Below, one piece after another: positions 1 through 12,140 of a stretch of DNA of 64,000 bases; within the stretch, counting starts at the first letter, position 1, and the number at the start of each line of letters is the position of its first letter. Made by a program: the position numbers and the translations under genes. The notes under the pieces are model-generated. The model was given only the letters and a program-made list of their open reading frames with translations. It was not told where the DNA came from and searched no databases. Origin of the DNA: Rhynchospora pubera (lineage: Eukaryota > Streptophyta > Magnoliopsida > Poales > Cyperaceae); the NCBI GenBank assembly GCA_028095005.1, contig CM051459.1, forward strand, positions 314,652,513-314,716,512, given 5' to 3'.

Positions 1-729
1 TGGCAATCACGCACATAAAGTGCTAATAATGTGCATTCTGGACAGAATTTGAGCATTTCACGTTATTGTGTATTCATTTCAAGTCATTTGAGCTCTTTAT
101 ACAGTGGAGAATAAGATCATAATCATTAAAATTCAAAAGGATTGTATTATACATAGCAATAACACAAATAAAACGCAAATCATTTGTGTTCTGGATAGAA
201 TTGGATAATATAAAGCTATTGTACATTCATTTCAAGACATTTCATCACTATAATATATATTTAAGTTCTTTATACAGTGGAGAATGAGTTTATGATCTTA
301 AAAATCCAAAATGATTGGATAATACATGGCAATTATGCACATATAGTGCAAAATAATGGGCGTTCAGGACAGAATTGGAGCATTTTCACGCGATTGTGCA
401 TTCATTTCAAGTCATTTGATCACAATAATCCATATACAAGCTCTTTATACAGTGGATAATAAGTTTATAAACTTAAAGAATTCAAAATGATCGAATTATA
501 CATGGCAATAACGCCCATAAAATTCAAATAATGAGCATTCAGGACAGAATTCGAGAATTTCAAGCGATTATGCATTCATTTCTATTCATGTAATCATAAT
601 AATCTATATTAAGCTCTTTATATAGTGGAGAATGAGTTTCTGCTCTTAAAAATTCAATAGGATTGGATTAAACATGCCAATTACGCACACAAAGTGCAAA
701 TAATAAGCGTTCTAGACAGAATTAGAGCA

Positions 730-1250
730 AGATGCATGTTTTCAAGAGGTTTACAAGGATCGCAATAAGAAGATAAGCTAAACTCGAGGACGAGTTTCAG
801 CGCAGCAGAAGCGTATGACACCGATCAAGATGCATGTCAGATGCAAAATCAGCAAAAGAACTGATTCATCAATTCAAGGACTGTCAACAATAATTAATTA
901 GTTAGTTGAGAGTTATCTTTAGTCTTAATGAGTCAAAATGAGTTAATAATTTGTTGTTATATTTTGTGTTGTCTTTTGTGGTCTTCTAGGAGGTAATTAA
1001 GTGTGTTTTGGAATTAGAAAAAGTTGTTGAGATAATATATTAATGGGTAGTAGCTTTTAATTGTGTTAGATTGCTATTTAAGCTGAAAATCAGAATGTAA
1101 TAAGGAGATTATTGAATTATTACGAATTTTACTTGTGAGTTGAGTTTATCTCCTCTTTTATCCACTGTTGGGTCGAGTTCTTACTCCTCTTCTAGTGATG
1201 TATCATTACGCTTGTTAGTTTCTCTAAGTCTTCCGGTCCGAACGGCGTCA
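730..1250 (+). mobile_element. LTR-retrotransposon remnant, probable 3' LTR (Ty3/gypsy-like)
   Basis: Non-satellite DNA between two satellite edges (GAATTAGAGCA on the left, GATTGTGCTTTCATT on the right). Near its left end it has CTCGAGGACGAGTTT, typical of the polypurine/3' end region after pol in plant Ty3/gypsy elements. It then has an LTR-like stretch with a TATTTAAG box, AATGTAATAAGGAG downstream of it and a terminal ...GGCGTCA. No pol domain is present and I see no target duplication, so it is a truncated remnant. The superfamily assignment rests only on the motif and base composition. Confidence 0.6.
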
Positions 1251-2560
1251 GATTGTGCTTTCATTTAAAGTTATTTGATCATAATAATATATATAAAGGA
1301 TTTTTATACAGTGGAGAATAAGTTTAAAATCTTAAAAATTCAAAAGGATTGGATTATACATGACAATTACGCATATAAAGTGCTAATAATATGTGTTCTA
1401 GACAGAATTGGAGAATTTCACGCGATTGAGCATTCATTTCAAGTCATTTGATCCCAATAATCTTTATTTAAGCTCTTTATACAATAAAGAATAAGTTTGT
1501 AATCTTAAAAAATTCAAAAGTATTAGATTATACATGAAACTTTTGCGCATAAATTGCAAATAATGAGCATTCTGGAACGAATTGGAGCATTTCACATGCT
1601 TGTGCATTCATTTCAAATCATTTGATCACAATAATCTATATTTAAGTTTTTTATACAGTGGAGAATAAGTTTGTAATCTTAAAAATTCAAAAGTATTAGA
1701 TTATACATGAAACTTTTGCGCATAAATTGCAAATAATGAGCGTTCTGGAACGAATTGGAGCATTTCACGTGCTTGTGCATTCATTTCAAATCATTTGATC
1801 ACAACAATCTATATTTAAGTTTTTTATACAGTGGAGAATGAGTTTATGATATTAAAAATTGAATAGAATTGGCTTATACATGGCAATTACGTACATATAG
1901 TGCTAATAATTAGCATTCTGGACAGAATTGGAGCATTTCAGGCGATTGTGCATTCATTTCAAGTCATTTGATCCCAATAATCTTTATTTAAGCTCTTTAT
2001 ACAGTGGAATGAGTTTATGATCTAAAAAATTCAACAAGAATGGATTATACATGGCAATTACGCACATAAATTGCAAATAATTAGCGTTCTGGACAGAATT
2101 GGAGCTTTTCACGCGATTGTGCATTCATTTTAAGTTATTTGATCACTATAATCTATATTTAAGCTCTATTTATACAGTTGAAAATGAATTTTATATCTTA
2201 AAAATTCAAAAGGGATAGATTATATAAATAAACACATGAAATGCAAATCAAGAGAGTTATGAACAGAATTGGAGAATTTCAAGAGATTGTGCTTTCATTT
2301 CAAATCATTTGATCACTATAATATATATTAAAGCTCTTTATACAGTGAAGAATAAGTCTGTAATCTTAAAAATTCAAAAGAATTAGATTATACATGGCAA
2401 TTACGCACATAAATTGCAAATAATTAGCGTTCTGAACAGAATTGGAACATTTCACGCGATTGTGCAATCATTTCAAGTCATTTGATCACAATAATCTTTA
2501 TTTAAGCTCTTTATACAGTGGAGTTATGATCTTAAAAATTCAATAGGAATAGAGTATACA

Positions 2561-3289
2561 TGGCAATCACGCACATAAAGTACTAATAATGTGCATTCTG
2601 GACAGAATTTGAGCATTTCACGTTATTGTGTATTCATTTCAAGTCATTTGAGCTCTTTATACAGTGGAGAATAAGATCATAATCATTAAAATTCAAAAGG
2701 ATTGTATTATACATAGCAATAACACAAATAAAACGCAAATCATTTGTGTTCTGGATAGAATTGGATAATATAAAGCTATTGTACATTCATTTCAAGACAT
2801 TTCATCACTATAATATATATTTAAGTTCTTTATACAGTGGAGAATGAGTTTATGATCTTAAAAATCCAAAATGATTGGATAATACATGGCAATTATGCAC
2901 ATATAGTGCAAAATAATGGGCGTTCAGGACAGAATTGGAGCATTTCACGCGATTGTGCATTCATTTCAAGTCATTGATCACAATAATCCATATACAAGCT
3001 CTTTATACAGTGGATAATAAGTTTATAAACTTGAAGAATTCAAAATGATTGGATTATACATGGCAATAACGCCCATAAAATTCAAATAATGAGCATTCAG
3101 GACAGAATTGGAGAATTTCAAACGATTATGCATTCATTTCTATTCATGTAATCATAATAATCTATATTAAGCTCTTTATATAGTGGAGAATGAGTTTCTG
3201 TTCTTAAAAGTTCAATAGGATTGGATTAAACATGCCAATTACGCACACAAAGTGCAAATAATAAGCGTTCTAGACAGAATTGGATCATT
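2561..3289. repeat. Higher-order satellite block, near-identical to 1-729
   Basis: Bases 1-729 and 2561-3289 align almost without gaps at an offset of about 2560, with far fewer differences than neighbouring monomers show. This indicates a recent multi-monomer duplication rather than independent monomers. The block contains an unusual short monomer in which AAGTCATTTG joins AGCTCTTTAT directly, lacking about 27 bp. That short type recurs near 81, 2641, 4861, 8151 and 9337. The copy at 1-729 is cut at 729 by the LTR remnant, whereas this copy continues into normal satellite. Confidence 0.85.
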
Positions 3290-3974
3290 TCACACTATTG
3301 TACATTCATTTCAAGTCATGTGATAACAATAATCAATATCTAACCTCTTTATACAGTGGAGAATGTGTTTTGGATCTTAAAAATTCGAAAGGACTATATT
3401 ATAAATGGCAATTTTGCGCACAAAGTGCAAATAATGAGCGTACTGGACAGAATTGGAATATTTAAGGCGATTTTGCATACATTTCATGTCATATGTTCAC
3501 AATAATCAATATTTAAACTCTTTATATAGTGGAGAATAAGTTTGTCATCTTGAAAATTCAAATGGATAGGATTATACATGACAATTACGCATATAAAGTG
3601 CTAATAATGTGTGTTCTGGACAGAATTGGAGCATTTCACGCGATTGTGCATTCATTTCAAGTCATTTGGTCACAATAATCTTTATTTAAACACTTTATAC
3701 CTTGGAGAATGAGTTTATGATCCTAAAAATTCAATAGGAATGGATTATACATGGCAACTACACACATAAAGTGCAAATAATTGTCGTTCTGGACAGAAAT
3801 GGAGAATTTCACGCGATGGTGCATTCCTTTCAAGTCATTTGATCCCAATAATCTTTATTTAAGCTCTTCATACAGTGGAGAAATAATTTTATATCTTAAA
3901 AATTCCAAAGGGTTGGATTATTCATAACAATTAAACACATAAAATGCCAATCCGGAGAGTTCTGTCCAGAATTA

Positions 3975-4140
3975 GGGCTGTTTGGATTACCCAAGGAATT
4001 TGGGGAATTTCATCTTCCTACCATAAATTTATTATAAACAATCCAAACTCTTCACAAAATTACACACTTCGCAATAAATTTATTCCTAGAAATTGCAACT
4101 TCCCAAAATCCCCCAAATTCCTAAGCGATCCAAACGGCCC
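3975..4140. mobile_element. Tourist-like MITE in the satellite
   Basis: A 166-bp element with imperfect terminal inverted repeats, GGGCTGTTTGGATTACC at the left and GCGATCCAAACGGCCC at the right. It has an AT-rich core with the motif shared by sister copies in this window (ATAAACAATCCAAACTCTTC, ACACTTC). The flanks CCAGAATTA and CACAGAATTG both match the satellite, so the target may have been duplicated over more than 3 bp or rearranged. It has no coding capacity. Confidence 0.8.
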
Positions 4141-4740
4141 TCACAGAATTGGAGCATTCATTTCAAGTCATTTGATCACAATAATCTTTATTTTAGCTCG
4201 TTATACAGTGGAGAATAAGTTTGTAATCTTAAAAATTCAAGAGGATAGGATTATATATGGCAATTACGAACATAAAGTGCAAATAATTAGCGTCCTGGAC
4301 AGAATCGGAGCATTTCACGCGATTGTGCATTCATTTCAAGTCATTTGATCCCAATAATCTTTATTTAAGCTCTTTATACAGTGGACTGAGTTTATGATCT
4401 AAAAAATTAAACAAGAATGGATTATACATGGCAGTTACGCACATAAATTGCAAATAATTAGCGTTCTTGACAGAATTGGAGCATTGCACGCGATTGTGCA
4501 TTCATTTCAAGTCATTTGATCATAATAATCTATATTTAATCTCTCTTTATACAGTGGAGAATAAGTTTGTAATATTTAAAATTCAAAAGGATTAGATTAT
4601 ATATGGCAATCACGCACATAAATTACAAATAATTATCATTCTGGAAAGAATTGGAGTATTTTCACGCGATTGTGCATTTATTTCAAGTCATTTGATCACA
4701 ATAATCTATATTTTTAAATTCTTTATACAGAGGAGAAAGA

Positions 4741-5480
4741 ATTTTATGTTTTAAAAATTCAGAACGGTTGGATTTATACATGGTAATTACGCACATAAAA
4801 TGCAAATCAATAGAGTTCTCGACAGTATTGGAATATTTCAAGCCATTGTGAACTCATTTCAAGTCATTTGAGCTCTTTATACCGTGGAGAATAAGATCAT
4901 AATCATTAAAATTCAAAAGGATTGGATTATACATAACAATTAAACAAATATAATGCAAATCATTTGTGTTCTGGATAGAATTGGATAATATAAAGCTATT
5001 GTGCGTTTATTTCAAGGCATTTCATCACTATAATATATATGTAAGTTCTTTATACAGTCGAGAATGAGTTTATGATCTTAAAAATCCAAAATGATTGGAT
5101 AATACATGGCAATTAAGCACACATAGTGCAAAATAATGGGCGTTCCGGACAGAATTGGAGCATTTCTTGTGATTGTGCATTCATTTCAAGTCATTTGATC
5201 ATAATAATTTTTATTTAAACTCTTTATACAGTGGAGAATGATTTTATAATCTTAAAAATTCAATAGGAATGGATTATACATGGCAATTACACACATAAAG
5301 TGCAAATAATTATCGTTCTGGACAGAATTGGAGCATTTCACGCGAATGTGCATTCATTTGAAGACATTTGAACACAATAATCAATATTTAAGCTCTTGAT
5401 ACAGTGGAGAAATAATTTTATAACTTAAAAATTCCAAAGGGTTGGATTATACATGGCACACATAAAATGCAAATCCGGAG
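4741..5480. repeat. Satellite block paralogous to 7640-8770 (empty rpl2 site)
   Basis: This block matches 7640-7764 joined to 8151-8770, at offset about 2900 before and 3290 after the rpl2 insertion. Shared variants include ACGGTTGGATTTATA, GACAGTATTGGA, CCATTGTGAA and ATAAGATCATAATCATTAAA. At the point where the other copy carries rpl2 DNA, this one reads straight through at 4860/4861, so it preserves the pre-insertion sequence. Confidence 0.85.
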
Positions 5481-7764
5481 AGTTCTGGACAGAATTGGAG
5501 AATTTTATGCGATTGTGGTTTAATTTCAAGTTATTTGATCATAATAATCTATATAAAGGATCTTTATACAGTGGAGAATAAGTTTGTAATCTTAAAAATT
5601 CAAAAGGATTAGTTTATACATGGCAATCAAGCACATAAATTAGAAATAATTAGCGTTCTGGACAGAATTGGAGCATTTTACGGAATTGAGCATTCATTTC
5701 AAGCTATTTGATAGCAGTAATCTTTATTTAAGCTCTTTATACAGTGGAGAATAAGTTTGTAATCTTAAAAATTCAAAAGGATTGGATTATACATGACAAT
5801 TACCCATATAAAGTGCTAATAATATGCGTTCTGGACCTATTTGGAGCATTTCATGCGATTGTGCATTAATTTCAAGGCATTTCATCACTATATTCTATAT
5901 TTAATTTCTTTATACTGTGGAGAATGAGTTTATGATCTTAAAAACTCAAAAAGATTGGATAATACATGACAATTACGCACATATAGTGCAAAATAATGGG
6001 CGTTCAGGACAGAATTGGAGTATTTCACGAGATTGTGCATTCATTTCAAGTCATTTGATCACTATAATCTTTATATAAGCTCTTTATACAGTTGAGAATA
6101 AGTTTATAAACTTGAAAATTCAAAAGGATTGGACTATACATGGCATAAATTTCAAATAATTAGCATTCTGGACAGAATTAGAGTATTTCACGTGATTGTG
6201 TATTCATTTCAAGTCATGTGACAACAATAATCTATATTTAAGCTTTTTATTCAGTGTAGAATGAGTTTATGATCCTAAAAATTCAAAAGGATTGGATTAT
6301 ACATAGTAATTACGCACATATAATACAAATAATGAGTGTTCAGGACAGAATTGAAGAATTTCAAGCGATTATACATTCATTTCTAGTCATGTGATCGTAA
6401 TAATCTATATTGGAGTTCTTTATATAGTGGAGAATGAGTTTATACTCTTAAAAATTCAATAGGATTGGATTAAACATGACAAATACACACATAAAGTACA
6501 AATAATTAGCGTTCTAGACAGAATTGGAGCATTTCACGCGATTGTGCATTCATTTCCAGTCATTTGATCCCAATAATATTTATTTAAACTAATTATACAG
6601 AGGAGAATGAGTTTATGATCTTAAAAATTCAAAAGGGTTGGATTATACATGGCAATTACGCACATAAATTGCAAATCAATAGCGTTCTTGACAGAATTGG
6701 AGTATTTCACGCAATTGTGCTTTAATTTCATGTCATTTGATAATAATAATCTATATTTAAGCTTTTCATACAGTGGAAAACTAGTTTATGATCTTAAAAA
6801 TTCAAAAGGATTGGTTTATACATGGCAAAAGCGCACATAAATTGCATATAATTTGCGTTCTGGACAGAATTGTATCATTTCACGCAATTGTACAATCAAG
6901 TTAAGTAATTTGATCTTTATATTTAAGCTCTTTATACAGTGGACAAAATGTTTCTGATCTTAATAATTCAAAAGGATTAGATTATACATGGCAATTTCGC
7001 GCATAAAGTGCAAATAATGAGATTTCTGGACATAATTGGAATATTTCACGCGATTGTGCATTCATTTCAAGTCATGTGATCACCATAATCAATATTACAG
7101 CTCTTTATACAGTAGAGAATAAGTTTGTAATCTTAAAAATTGAAAAGGATAGCATTATACAAGGCAATTACGCACATAAAGTGCTAATAATGTGCGTTTT
7201 GGACAGAATTGGCGCATTTCACGCAATTTTGCATTCATTTCAAGTCATGTGATCACAACAATCTATATTTTTTAGCTCTTTATACAGTGGCGAATGAGTT
7301 TATGATCTTAAAAATTCAATCGGATTGGATTAAACATGGCAATTACGCACATAAAGTGCTAATTATGTGCGTTCTGGACAGAATTGGAGCATTTCACGCG
7401 ATTGTGCATTCATTTCTTGTCATTTGATCACAATAATCTATATTTAAGCTTTTTTATACAGTGGAGAATGATTTTATGATCTTAAAAATTCAATAGGATT
7501 GGATTATGCATGGCAATTACGTACATAAAGTGCTAATAATGAGTGTTCTGGACAGAATTGGAGCATTTCACGCGATTGTGCATTCATTTCAAGTCATTTG
7601 ATCACAATAATCTATTTTTAAACTCTTTATACAGTGGAGAAAGAATTTTTTGTCTTAAAAATTCAAAACGGTTGGATTTATATATGGCAATTACGCACAT
7701 AAAATGCAAATCAAGAGAGTTCTTGACAGTATTGGAGCATTTCATGCCATTGTGAATTCATTTC

Positions 7765-8150
7765 CGGTATGCCTTTAGGCACGACCATAAATAACATAGA
7801 ATTCAAACATGGAAAGGGCGGACAATTAGCTAGAGCAGCAGGTGCTAGAGCGAAACTGATTGCAAAAGAGGGTAAATCGGCAAAATTAAGATTTACCATC
7901 TGGGGAAGTTCGTTTGATATCCCAAAACTGCTTGGCAACAGTCGGACAAGTGGGTAATGTTGGGGTAACCCGAAAAAGTTTGGGTAGAGCTGGATCGAAG
8001 TGTTGGCTAGCTAAGCGTCCTGTAGTAAGTGAAGCAGCTATGAACCCTGTTGATCATCCCCACGGGGGCAGTGAAGGAAAGACTCCAATTTGAAGAAAAA
8101 AAACCCGCAACTCCTTGGGGTTATCCTGCGCTTGGAAGAAAAAGTAGGAG
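7765..8150 (+). pseudogene. Nuclear plastid-DNA fragment: rpl2 exon 2
   Basis: The translation begins MPLGTTINNIEF at 7769 and continues with GKGGQLARAAGA, KLIAKEGKSA, PSGEVRLIS, ATVGQVGNVGV, LGRAGSKCWL, MNPVDHPHGG and TPWGYPALG. This is the conserved C-terminal half of plastid ribosomal protein L2. The insert starts near the expected 5' edge of rpl2 exon 2 and stops before the C-terminus. It is broken by one extra T after the AKLR codons (near 7890), a stop (GGA to TGA, near 8091) and one extra A in an A run near 8100. Mitochondrial rpl2 is excluded by the motif set. Several replacements, such as SEAA where RGVV is usual, suggest an old insertion or a divergent donor plastome. It cannot be functional. 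Confidence 0.93.
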
Positions 8151-10379
8151 AAGTCATTGGAACTCTTTATACAGTGGAGAATAAGATCATAATCATTAAA
8201 ATTCAAAAGGATTGGATTATACATAACAATTAAACAAATATAATGCAAATCATTTGTGTTCTGGACAGAATTAGATAATTTAAAACTATTGTGCATTCAT
8301 TTCAAGGCATTTCATCACTATAATATATATTTAAGTTCTTTATACAGTATAGAATGAGTTTATGATCTTAAAAATCCAAAATGATTGGATAATACATGTT
8401 AATTATGCACATATAGTGCAAAATAATGGGCGTTCAGGACAAAATTGGAGCATTTCACATGATTGTGCATTCATTTCAAGTCATTTGATCATAATAATCT
8501 TTATTTGAACTCTTTATACAGTGGAGAATGATTTTATGATCTTAAAAATTCAATAGGAATGGATTATACATGGCAATTACGCACATAAAGTGCAAATAAT
8601 TATCGTTCTGGACAGAATTGGAGCATTTCACGCGATTGTGCATTCATTTGAAGACATTTGAACACAATAATCAATATTTAAGCTCTTGATACAGTGGAGA
8701 AATAATTTTATAACTTAAAAATTCCAAAGGGTTGGATTATACATGGCACACATAAAATGCAAATCCGGAGAGTTCTGGAAAGAATTGGAGAATTTCAAGC
8801 GATTGTGCTTTCATTTCAAGTTATTTGATCGTAATAATCTATATTTAAGGATATTTATACAGTGGAGAATAAGTTTGTAATCTTAAAATTAAAAAGGATT
8901 AGATTATACATGACAATTACGCAAATAAAGTACTAATAATGTGTGTTCTGGACAGAATTGGAGTATTTCACGCGATTTTGTAATCATTTCAAGTCATGTG
9001 ATCACTAAAATCTATATTTTAGCTCTTTATACAGTGGCGAATGAGTTTATGATCTTAGAAATTCGATCGGATTGGATTAAACATGGCAATTACGCACATA
9101 AAGTGCAAATAATTAACGTTCTAGACAGAATTGGAGAATTTCAGGCGATTGTGCATTCATTTCAAGTCATTTGATCACAATAAACTATATTTAATTTCTT
9201 TATACAGTGGAGAAAGGATTTTATATCTTAAAAATTCAAAGGGATTGGATTATACATGGCAATTACGCACATAAAATGCAAATCAAGAGAGTTCTGGACA
9301 GAATTAGAGCATTTCTCGCTATTGTGAATTCATATTAAGTCATTTGAGCTCTTTATATAGTGGAGAATAAGTTTATAATCTTAAAATTTCAAAAGGATTA
9401 GATTATACTTGGTAATTACGCACATATTTTACAGGTAATTTGCGTTCTAGATGGAATTGGAGAATTTCAAGCTATTTTGCATATATTTTAAGTCATTTCA
9501 TCACTACAATATATATTTAAGGACTTTATACAGTAAAGAATAAGTTTATAATCTTAAAAATTTAAAAGGATTGGATCAAAATGAGCGTTCCAGAACATTT
9601 CACGCTATTGTGCATTCACTCTTTATAAAGTGAATAATAAGTTTGTAATCTTAAAAATTCAAAAGAATTAGATTATACATGGCAATTACGCACATAAAGT
9701 TCTAATAATGTGCGTTCTGCACAGAATTGGAGCATTTCACGCTATTGTTCATTCATTTCACGTCATTTGATCACAATAATCTATATTTAAGCTCTTCATA
9801 CAGAGGAGAATGAGTTTATGATCTTAAAAATTCAATAGGATTGGTTTATACATGGCAATTAGGCACATAAAGTGCAAATAATGAGCGTTAAGGACATAAT
9901 TGGAGTATTTCATGCTTTTATGTATTTATTTCAAGTCATGTGGTCATAATAATCCATATTAATGCTCTTTATATAGTGGAGAATGAGTTTATGATCTTGA
10001 AAATTCAAAATAATTGGACTATAGATGGCAATTTCGCGCATAAAGTGCTAATAATGAGTGTTCTGGACAGAATTGAGCATTTCACGTGATTGTGCATTCA
10101 TTTTAAGTCATTTGATCTCAATAATCTATATTTAAGCTTTTTATACAGTGGAGAATGAGTTTATGATCTAAAAAATTTAAAATGATTGGATTATATGCGT
10201 TCTGGACAGAATTGGAGCATTTAACGCGATTGTGCATCCATTTCAAGTCAATTCATATCAATAATCTATATTTAAACTGTTTATAAGTGGAGAATAATTT
10301 TGTAATCCTAAAAATCAAAAGGATTAGATTATACATGAAAATTATGCGCATAAAGTGGAAATAATGAGCGTTCTGGACA

Positions 10380-10453
10380 AGTAGAAGTCCCTACGATTCC
10401 GATCTAGAGTATGCTTCTATTCACTGATTAAAAACGAATCATAATAAGGACTT
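10380..10453. other. 74-bp non-satellite insert
   Basis: The satellite stops after TTCTGGACA and resumes with GAATTGGAGAA. Between them lies unique sequence starting AGTAGAAGTCC and ending AAGGACTT, so its ends are weakly inverted (AAGTCC / GGACTT). No target duplication is visible. It may be a very short MITE relic or filler DNA from repair. Confidence 0.45.
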
Positions 10454-10965
10454 GAATTGGAGAATTTCAAGCGATTGTGCATTCATTTTAAGTCATATAA
10501 TCACAATAATCAATATTTAAGCTCTTTATATAGTGAAGAATTTGTTTGTGATCTTAAAAATTCAAAAAGATTAGATTATACATGGCAATTTCGCGCATAA
10601 AGTGTAATTAATGAGCGTTCTGCACAGAATTGGAATATTTCACGTGATTGTGCATTCATTTCAAGTCATGTGATCACAATAATTAATATTAAAGCTCTTT
10701 ATATAGTGGAGAATAAATTTGTAATCTTAAAAATTCAAAAGGGTTGGATTATATATGACAATTACGCGTATAAAGTGCAAATAATGAGTTCTGGACAGAA
10801 TTGGTGATTTTTCAAGCGATTGTGCATTCATTTCTAGTAATTTGATCATAATAATCTATATTTAAACTCTTTATACGATGCAGAATAAATTTTCAAGGTA
10901 GTACTGGTACTGAATGGTTGTTGGTTTCTTAACATGCAGAAATTTCTAATTTACCAGTACCAACA

Positions 10966-11410
10966 TCAACATTGTTTTCTTTGCGATACAGACATCTTAG
11001 AAACAGCAGATCACCTGTTTTGTGAATGCCATTACTCAAAGTGGATTTGGAACCAATTTGGAGTTGGTCCTCACTTGCTGACAAACATTTGTACGCTACT
11101 GCAACATTTGTGCTCTGGTCAGTCTACTAACCCCTCTTTAGTTTCTCGATTGGCAACAACGTTTTGGGGGATTTGACTGGAACGAAATAACAGGATCTTC
11201 CGAAATGATAGAAGAAGCTGCACTGTTGTTCACAATTGGATTGTTCAGGAGTCCTCGATTTTTTTAAAGTTTTGTTAGGGCCTTTTTTCTGTCTTTTTAA
11301 ATTTGTGTGCTTTGTTCTTGTTTTTCTTTCTTTCTCTGGATAGCCACTATCCAGTTTATCTAAAAAAAATAATTTTCATTTGATGGCCGCTATCCAGGTT
11401 CTCTAAAAAA
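10966..11410 (+). mobile_element. L1-type LINE 3' fragment
   Basis: The translation shows a reverse-transcriptase-associated zinc-binding tail: HCFLCDTDILETADHLFCEC, then KWIWNQFG, RLATTFWGI, a stop at 11174-11176, then LERNNRIFRN. That matches the C-terminus of plant L1-clade ORF2. It is followed by a T-rich 3' UTR and two short A-rich tails, each after a CTATCCAG motif. The paralogous intron at 18180-18530 lacks it, so insertion followed the duplication. No clear target duplication is seen. Heavily 5'-truncated and dead. Confidence 0.8.
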
Positions 11411-11458
11411 ATTTCGTTTGATGAGTTGTGGCAACTGGCAACTGAGATTCTTATACAT

Positions 11459-11679
11459 GGGTGTGTTTGGATGACTAAGGAATATGGTATAAGAATAAGG
11501 ATTTTCGGTTTGCGTATTTATCCAAATTCCTTATTCTTATACCATGGTTTTGTTAGTATAGGAATAAGGACCCTTATTCCTTATTCTTGTATTGTTTGGG
11601 TTGCACAAGAATAAGAATAAGCACGCAAATCGAAAATTCTTATTCTTATACCCTATTCCTTAGTCATCCAAACACACCC
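11459..11679. mobile_element. Tourist-like MITE with long inverted ends
   Basis: A 221-bp element with TIRs of about 40 bp, GGGTGTGTTTGGATGACTAA at the left and the matching TTAGTCATCCAAACACACCC at the right, followed inward by GGTATAAGAATAAG and its complement. The flanks (TTATACAT / ATAATG) rejoin to the uninterrupted sequence expected from copy 2. It lies at nearly the same intron position as the unrelated-core MITE at 18291-18447. Confidence 0.85.
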
Positions 11680-11798
11680 ATAATGTTTTGGATTGATTCA
11701 GTATGCTCTCGACAAGTCATTCAATGTTAATTATGATCTGGCAGTTTCCATGACTAATTTGGAATATTTCTCTTCCAAGATTTTATCCAATGATGTAT

Positions 11799-12140
11799 GA
11801 GATAGGTTAAAATCAGCCACGACTAACGGACGGACCAGTTAACTAGGATTATATCTCAAGTTTTGAAATCTCATTGGAAACCAAATTTTATATTTTTTCG
11901 ATTTTATTTACTATTTTTTTTTAAGATTTTTAAAAATCATAGTTATTGAAGGGTCCATAATTGTTTAGATTAAGAATTTTGTAAAATACCAAACAAATAT
12001 TAAAAATTTCAGAAAAATATAAAATTTTGTCTCCAATGAGATTTCAATAAGGAGAACACATTGAACGGTTCGGATCGACTATTAGAATCTAAAAAATTGA
12101 GATTTGATCGTAGCTGTCACGACTGATTTTAGCCTATCTT
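11799..12140. mobile_element. Mutator-like MITE, 9-bp target duplication
   Basis: The element is flanked by perfect 9-bp direct repeats ATGATGTAT (11790-11798 and 12141-12149). The TIRs are GAGATAGGTTAAAATCAG at the left and the complement of CTGATTTTAGCCTATCTT at the right, and the inverted arms continue through much of the element. Its internal text (CAAATTTTATATTTTTTC, TCTCCAATGAGATTTCAATA, GGTTCGGATCGAC) recurs in the foldback elements at 21.7-22.9 kb. It is non-coding and sits in intron 2 of the esterase pseudogene copy 1. Confidence 0.88.

Larger units (their letters stand above)
1..10886. repeat. Satellite array, ~173-bp monomer
   Basis: Head-to-tail array of roughly 55-60 diverged monomers. 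A landmark such as CTTTATACAGTGGAGAAT recurs at about 5221, 5394, 5561 and 5734, giving spacings of 173, 167 and 173 bp. Other conserved blocks are CATTCATTTCAAGTCATTTG and TGGCAATTACGCACATAAA. The array starts before base 1, so its full size is unknown. It is AT-rich and has no convincing coding capacity; the short open frames in it are by-products of the repeat. It is interrupted at 730-1250, 3975-4140, 7765-8150 and 10380-10453, and its right edge abuts a truncated esterase gene. A role in a centromere or heterochromatin is possible but nothing seen here proves it. Confidence 0.95.

Noticed and set aside
7711..7938. A minus-strand 75-codon frame across the rpl2 fragment
   Set aside because: It is antisense to the clear rpl2 reading and has no family similarity.
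277..9174. Open frames of 60-130 codons inside the satellite (for example near 277, 3944, 7209 and 8941)
   Set aside because: They repeat with the monomer, start and stop at repeat variants, and have no domain signature.
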